64,000 bases of DNA from an uncultured Pelagibacteraceae bacterium (GTDB taxonomy: Bacteria; Pseudomonadota; Alphaproteobacteria; Pelagibacterales; Pelagibacteraceae): contig CACJBA010000001.1 of NCBI GenBank assembly GCA_902591535.1, positions 1 through 64,000 on the forward strand. Direction: 5' to 3'. Of this stretch, positions 59,309-64,000 are shown one piece after another (position 1 is the first letter of the stretch; each line of letters opens with the position of its first letter). The position numbers and the translations under genes were made by a program. The notes under the pieces were generated by a model, which had not been told where the DNA came from, searched no databases, and was given only the letters and a program-made list of their open reading frames with translations.

Positions 59309-60985
59309 CCATTTTTTTTCATTTTCATTTAAATATTTTGATAATTTTGCATAGACATCTAGATGATATTTAAACAAGTAGTTTCTCTCTGATTTATCAA
59401 GTAATTCAAAATTGATTAAATCCTTTTCAATTGGAGCCATTGTCAAATTTTCAAAGAAAAGATTTTTATTTTTTTTATTAACATAAACTAAATTTTCAAT
59501 TCTAATTCCGAATTTGTTTTCTTTATAATACCCAGGTTCATTACTTAAAATCATACCTTCTTTTATTTTAACATTATTTATTTTTGTAATTGATTGAGGC
59601 CCCTCATGAACATTAAGAAAAAAACCTACACCATGACCAGTACCATGTGCATAATCCAAATTACTAATTTTGAGGAATTTTCTAGCTCTTTTGTCAATTT
59701 TTTTACCTGTATCGTCTTTATTTAAGTTAGTTTTAGCTACCGCTATGTGGCCTTTTAAAACTTTAGTAAAAATATTTTTTATGTTTTTATTTTGATTAGA
59801 AAAACATATTGTTCTTGTAACATCTGTAGTTCCATACTTATATTGACCTCCAGAATCACACAAAAAAATATCCTTTTTATTAATTATTCTGCAATTCTGT
59901 TTTTTTGCACGATAATGCACTATAGCTCCATTTTTTCCTGATCCTGCTATAGTATCAAAACTTGGGTAAAGAAAATTTTTATTCATCTTTCTGAATTTTT
60001 CTAATTTTTTTTCAGCATCTACTTCTGTAATTTTTTTTTTATTAATATTTTTAATCCAATATAGAAATTTTGTTAAAGCTACACCATCCAATATATGAGC
60101 TTTAATTGTATTGTTGATTTCTACTTTATTTTTAATTGATTTTAAAAGGTAGGTTGGATCTTCTCTACCAATAATCTCAAATTTAGATTTAATTAAATTT
60201 TCGTAAAATATAGAGCACGATTTATCATCAATAATAAAATTTACACCTTTAAAATGCTGAATTTTATTTGGTAACTCATCTATATCTAAAAATTCATTTT
60301 TTTTAATTATTTTATTTTTAATTAAACTTTTGCATTTATTTAATTTACTCAATAATAAGATTTTTTTTGTCTTACTTATTATTAATCTAGAATTTGGAAC
60401 TGGACTATTGGGTCCATCATTACCTCTTATGTTCAAAATCCAAGCAACATTTTCAGGAGCACTTATGAATATATAGTCTGAGTTATTTTTTTTTAGATAA
60501 TTGGATAATTTGTTAATTTTTGAATTACTACTTTCACCCACTATACCCTTATTAAGAAAAAAAAAAGGAATAGATGAATATATTTTTTTCTTTTTTATTT
60601 CATCAATTAGATTTTTGTTGATGATTTTAATTTTATTATATTTTAAAAAATAATTTTTAATTTTAGTGTTGGTAAATAATTTTGGGTCAATACCAAGAGT
60701 TAAATTTTTAAATAAACTACAATTCACTAATTTTTCAAATCCAAAAATTTTAAAATTTCTACCACTTTCGATTTTACTTTGGATTGTGTATCTACCATCT
60801 GTAAAAAGATAGTTTTTTTTTTTTAAAATTATTGCTAAACCCGCAGACCCACTAAAATTTGAGATAATTTTTAAACGATTTATTTTTGAGTATTCAGTAA
60901 AATAATCGTCATTCTTCGGAACAATGTAACCATCAATTTTATATTGATTAAATTTATTTCTTAGTTCTTTAATATAATTTTTCAT
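59288..60985 (-). CDS. pepP: Xaa-Pro aminopeptidase (aminopeptidase P)
   Basis: This metallopeptidase removes N-terminal residues preceding proline. From ATG 60985, overlapping the uvrD stop as ATGA, it has 565 residues: two creatinase-like N-terminal domains and a pita-bread catalytic domain. Metal ligands are visible in D-S-G-G-Q-Y and G-T-T-D-V-T-R, in G-T-G-H-G-V-G, and in N-E-P-G-Y-Y and R-I-E-N-L. The three-domain length matches the long eukaryote-like aminopeptidase P common in alphaproteobacteria. The C-terminal segment ends K-W-L-A-S-F-I. Confidence 0.94.
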   Translation of the reverse strand: MKNYIKELRNKFNQYKIDGYIVPKNDDYFTEYSKINRLKIISNFSGSAGLAIILKKKNYLFTDGRYTIQSKIESGRNFKIFGFEKLVNCSLFKNLTLGIDPKLFTNTKIKNYFLKYNKIKIINKNLIDEIKKKKIYSSIPFFFLNKGIVGESSNSKINKLSNYLKKNNSDYIFISAPENVAWILNIRGNDGPNSPVPNSRLIISKTKKILLLSKLNKCKSLIKNKIIKKNEFLDIDELPNKIQHFKGVNFIIDDKSCSIFYENLIKSKFEIIGREDPTYLLKSIKNKVEINNTIKAHILDGVALTKFLYWIKNINKKKITEVDAEKKLEKFRKMNKNFLYPSFDTIAGSGKNGAIVHYRAKKQNCRIINKKDIFLCDSGGQYKYGTTDVTRTICFSNQNKNIKNIFTKVLKGHIAVAKTNLNKDDTGKKIDKRARKFLKISNLDYAHGTGHGVGFFLNVHEGPQSITKINNVKIKEGMILSNEPGYYKENKFGIRIENLVYVNKKNKNLFFENLTMAPIEKDLINFELLDKSERNYLFKYHLDVYAKLSKYLNENEKKWLASFIY

Positions 60986-63018
60986 TTTATTCTTTTTTGG
61001 TATCTTATCCAACCAGGACTTCTAGTGCTTTCCTCAAATTCAAAATCTTGATTAAATTCAAAATCATCATCAGTGTTGTTTTCTTCATCAAAAAATGAAT
61101 TTTTTTCTAAATATTTCTCTGGTAACTCATCAATAAACCTAGAAGCCATGCTGTCTATCCAGTCTCCTTGATAAAATCTGTTCATTGAAAATGATATTAT
61201 TGCTCTTTTCTTTGCTCTTGTAATTCCAACATACGCAAGGCGTCTTTCCTCTTCAAGACCACTTTGTCCTTTTTCCTCAATAGATTTTTGGTGAGGGAAC
61301 AAACCTTCTTCCCAACCTGGTAAAAAAACAACGTCAAATTCAAGACCTTTTGCAGCATGCATTGTCATCATATTAATCTTTTCACCTTCCCACTCTTGAT
61401 CAACTGAGGTTGCTAGAGATACATGTTCTAAAAAACTTTCTAAGTTATCAAACTCTTTCATTGCGCTTAACAACTCTTTAATATTTTCTAATCGATTTTC
61501 ATTATCTAAATCTTTTTTATTTTTTAGCATTGCTGAGTATCCAGATTCATCCAATACTATCTGTAATAATTTAACATGATTTGATTTTATTATTTGCAGA
61601 TCGTTTCGCCATTTGTTCAAAGCATTTAAGAATAAGTTCAAACCAATTTTAGCTTTGGGTTTAATTAAGTTTTTTTCAAGCATAATTTTAGATGCTCTTT
61701 CTAAATTTAAATTATTTTCTTTTGCAAATTCATGAATATTTTTAAGAGTACTATCTCCTATAGATCTTTTTGGGTTATTGACAATTCTCTCAAAAGCTAA
61801 ATCATCTTTTTCTTGATGTATTAATCTTAAGTATGCAACACAATCTTTTATTTCGGCTCTTTCGTAAAATTTAGTACCTCCTAAAATTCTATATGGCATT
61901 CCTATTTTTAGGAATCTTTCTTCAAATTCCCTAGTTTGAAATATAGCTCTTACTAAAATAGCAACATTATTGTAAGAATATTTTTTTTTGATTTTTTTTT
62001 CAATCTCATCTGAAACACCAATAGCTTCATCTTTACCATTTTTGAAACAATTTAATTGTACTAAATCACCTTCATCCATTGTTGTTATTAAAGTTTTCCC
62101 TACTCTATTTTCATTATTTGCGATTAAATTTGAAGCAACAGATAAAATGTTTTGAGAAGATCTATAATTTTGTTCAAGTCTTATAATTTTGGTATTTTTA
62201 TAAACTTTATCAAATTCTAAAAAATTTTTAATTTCAGCTCCTCGCCAACTGTAGATTGACTGATCATCATCTCCTACACAACAAATATTTTCATTTTTAC
62301 CAGATAAAAGATTTAACCATTTGCTTTGAATAAAATTTGTATCCTGGTATTCATCTACAAGAATATACTTAAAATTTTTTGAGTAAATTTCTTTAATATC
62401 GGGATTTTGCTCTAAAATTTTTACTGTATGTAAAATTAAATCTCCAAAATCACATGAGTTTAAGTCGGTTAATTTTTCTTGATAAATCTTATAAAGGGGA
62501 AGTACAGTTTTTTCATAAATATCTTTTTTATTTATAATTACTTCATTTGGATAATAACCTTTATTTTTCCATCTATCTATTATTGCGAGTATAAATCTTG
62601 GTGATAATTGCTTGATATCTATGTTTTCAGCTTTACAAATATTTTTTATAAGCCTCATTTGGTCATCTGTATCAACTATAGTAAAATTTGAGTTTAATTT
62701 AACGGCTGAAGCATGTTTTCTTAACAATTTTGAGCATATTGAGTGAAATGTGCCAAGCCAAGAGAGACCCACGGCTGTAGAGCCTAATATTCCACTTACT
62801 CTATTTTGCATTTCTTTTGCAGCTTTGTTGGTAAAAGTAACTGCCAAAATTTGATTTGGAAAAGCCTTCTTTTCTTTAATTATATTAGCTATTCTTGATG
62901 TTAAAACTTTTGTTTTACCAGAGCCTGCTCCAGCAACAATTAAAAGAGGTCCATCTAAATGTAAAACAGCCTCTTTTTGAGCCTCATTTAAATTTTTTAA
63001 ATAATCTCTGTTTATCAT
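60982..63018 (-). CDS. uvrD: ATP-dependent DNA helicase, UvrD/PcrA/Rep family
   Basis: This superfamily 1A helicase unwinds DNA in excision and mismatch repair. The 678-residue protein has N-E-A-Q-K-E-A-V (Q motif), G-A-G-S-G-K-T-K-V-L (motif I), T-F-T-N-K-A-A-K-E-M (Ia), V-D-E-Y-Q-D-T-N (II), G-D-D-D-Q-S-I-Y-S-W-R-G-A (III) and Q-N-Y-R-S (IV). T-M-H-A-A-K-G-L-E-F-D-V-V and E-E-R-R-L-A-Y-V-G-I-T-R-A complete the set. An acidic C-terminal tail ends it. It could act with the UvrB and UvrC encoded here. It is divergent from an AsmA-like gene with 34 bases between starts. Confidence 0.95.
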   Translation of the reverse strand: MINRDYLKNLNEAQKEAVLHLDGPLLIVAGAGSGKTKVLTSRIANIIKEKKAFPNQILAVTFTNKAAKEMQNRVSGILGSTAVGLSWLGTFHSICSKLLRKHASAVKLNSNFTIVDTDDQMRLIKNICKAENIDIKQLSPRFILAIIDRWKNKGYYPNEVIINKKDIYEKTVLPLYKIYQEKLTDLNSCDFGDLILHTVKILEQNPDIKEIYSKNFKYILVDEYQDTNFIQSKWLNLLSGKNENICCVGDDDQSIYSWRGAEIKNFLEFDKVYKNTKIIRLEQNYRSSQNILSVASNLIANNENRVGKTLITTMDEGDLVQLNCFKNGKDEAIGVSDEIEKKIKKKYSYNNVAILVRAIFQTREFEERFLKIGMPYRILGGTKFYERAEIKDCVAYLRLIHQEKDDLAFERIVNNPKRSIGDSTLKNIHEFAKENNLNLERASKIMLEKNLIKPKAKIGLNLFLNALNKWRNDLQIIKSNHVKLLQIVLDESGYSAMLKNKKDLDNENRLENIKELLSAMKEFDNLESFLEHVSLATSVDQEWEGEKINMMTMHAAKGLEFDVVFLPGWEEGLFPHQKSIEEKGQSGLEEERRLAYVGITRAKKRAIISFSMNRFYQGDWIDSMASRFIDELPEKYLEKNSFFDEENNTDDDFEFNQDFEFEESTRSPGWIRYQKRIK

Positions 63019-63052
63019 TTAAAATAATACTTTATAAGCATTTCTGATTATT

Positions 63053-64000
63053 ATGAGTAAATCAAATTTAATTGCGAATTTTTTTAAAAACATAAATCTA
63101 TTTATTAATAAACTTTTAGAGAAAAATTTAAACAAGTTAAACAGTAAAAATTTAACAAGCATTATTAAGAGTAATAAAATATTTGTCGCATCAGTTGCTT
63201 TAATTATTTTGTTTTTATCCTATTTGTCCATACCAAATATTTACAATCAAAAGGATTTAGTAAGAGAATTAAAAAGCGAATTGTTAACTAAATTTAAAAT
63301 TAACATAGGTTTCTCTAAAAAATTGCATTATAATTTTTTTCCAAGGCCACATTTTTCAACAGATGAAACACTAATATTTTACAATGAGAACGAAATATCA
63401 AAAAATAATAATTTGAAAATTTATATATCTCCTAAAAATCTATTTTCATTAAATAGTATAAATGTCACTGATGTAATTTTTAAGGGAGCGAGTTTTAATT
63501 TAAACAAAGATAATTATAATTTTTTTATTAATATCTTAGATAACAACTTTTTAAATACCAATTTAAAATTTATTAATAGTAATATTTTTTATAGAACTAT
63601 TGATAGTGAGGTTTTATTAGTTAATAAAATTTCTGAGATGAAATATTATTTTGACGAAAAAAATTTTAATAACATTCTTTATTCAAATAATGAAATATTT
63701 AATATACCTTATTCTGTAGAAATATTTAATGACGATGAAAAAAAAATAATACATACACAATTAGACATCAATTTATTAAGACTAGAAATAGAAAATCAAT
63801 ATTTTTATAAAAATGAAACCAAGTCTGGTTTTTCAAATTTATCAATTAATAATTTTAAAAGTATAATTAATTATAAAAAGAGTAAAAATTTATTTGAGTT
63901 TAATTACTTCGATAAAAAAGATGATCAAAAATTTTTATATAGTGGGGAATTATTTTTTAATCCTTTTTACTCAAATTTAAAAGGAAATACTGATGAACTA
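63053..64000 (+). CDS. AsmA-like protein, N-terminal part (runs off window)
   Basis: An open frame from ATG 63053 continues to the right edge with no stop, giving 316 visible residues. A basic, helical first 45 residues precede a transmembrane helix (K-I-F-V-A-S-V-A-L-I-I-L-F-L-S-Y-L). This is followed by S-E-L-L-T-K-F-K-I-N-I-G-F, then beta-rich sequence including F-F-P-R-P-H-F-S-T and repeated short strand patterns. This layout (one N-terminal helix, periplasmic beta-rich repeat) fits the AsmA family, implicated in phospholipid transport to the outer membrane. The family call is based on pattern, not strong motifs. Confidence 0.7.
   Translation, partial: MSKSNLIANFFKNINLFINKLLEKNLNKLNSKNLTSIIKSNKIFVASVALIILFLSYLSIPNIYNQKDLVRELKSELLTKFKINIGFSKKLHYNFFPRPHFSTDETLIFYNENEISKNNNLKIYISPKNLFSLNSINVTDVIFKGASFNLNKDNYNFFINILDNNFLNTNLKFINSNIFYRTIDSEVLLVNKISEMKYYFDEKNFNNILYSNNEIFNIPYSVEIFNDDEKKIIHTQLDINLLRLEIENQYFYKNETKSGFSNLSINNFKSIINYKKSKNLFEFNYFDKKDDQKFLYSGELFFNPFYSNLKGNTDEL

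Overview
The window is a dense, strongly AT-rich, streamlined alphaproteobacterial chromosome segment. Its gene content (petABC, an alphaproteobacterial class A RNase P RNA, an ELM1-family protein, a MidA-type methyltransferase, a MurE-MurF fusion, a complete dcw cluster) and its near absence of intergenic DNA suggest the SAR11 clade (Pelagibacterales). This is an inference from gene order and protein sequence; no 16S rRNA gene is present. I see no mobile elements, CRISPR arrays, phage genes or riboswitches.

Layout. 1-2.5 kb: TPR protein tail, ispE, tRNA-Gln and the CCA-adding enzyme. 2.5-4.3 kb (minus): trmL-hemF-greA. 4.3-7.0 kb: petABC for the cytochrome bc1 complex. 7-12.9 kb (minus): lgt-midA-pgeF-prs-rplY-pth-ychF. 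12.9-16.5 kb: a ubiK-like gene, then a MarR/OmpR/EnvZ-type regulatory operon on the minus strand, divergent from ilvE. 16.5-22.2 kb (minus): uvrB-folM-folB-uvrC-pgsA. 22.3-26.7 kb: aspC and a reductase, trxB on the minus strand, then an ELM1-family protein with a 2OG-Fe(II) oxygenase. 26.7-31.1 kb (minus): carAB. 31.2-35.6 kb: yqeY-dnaG-rpoD plus two tRNAs. 35.6-37.0 kb (minus): mlaA-mlaC. 37.1-38.5 kb: an amidase, rnpB and a 260-base regulatory gap. 38.5-59.3 kb: mraZ-ftsZ-rsmH-ftsL-ftsI-murEF-mraY-murD-ftsW-murG-murC-murB-ddl-ftsQ-ftsA-like-lpxC-bamD-ligA. 59.3-64 kb: uvrD-pepP on the minus strand and the start of an AsmA-like gene.

The most notable region is the division and cell-wall cluster. 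ftsZ is absent from its usual place between ftsA and lpxC and lies directly behind mraZ at the head of the cluster. A promoter upstream of mraZ overlaps three 10-base-spaced MraZ-type boxes, so FtsZ would be the first structural product of a MraZ-controlled operon. The gene in the ftsA position encodes only 234 residues. By eye it keeps a 1A-like start, the 1C region and a C-terminal amphipathic tail, but lacks the 2A/2B ATPase half. Together these point to a reduced, rewired divisome.

Other notable points are a tRNA-Val whose D-loop and T-loop have lost the usual elbow nucleotides, a DnaG lacking most zinc ligands, a Rieske gene whose best start is out of frame across a ten-A run, and overlap of all seven convergent gene pairs.
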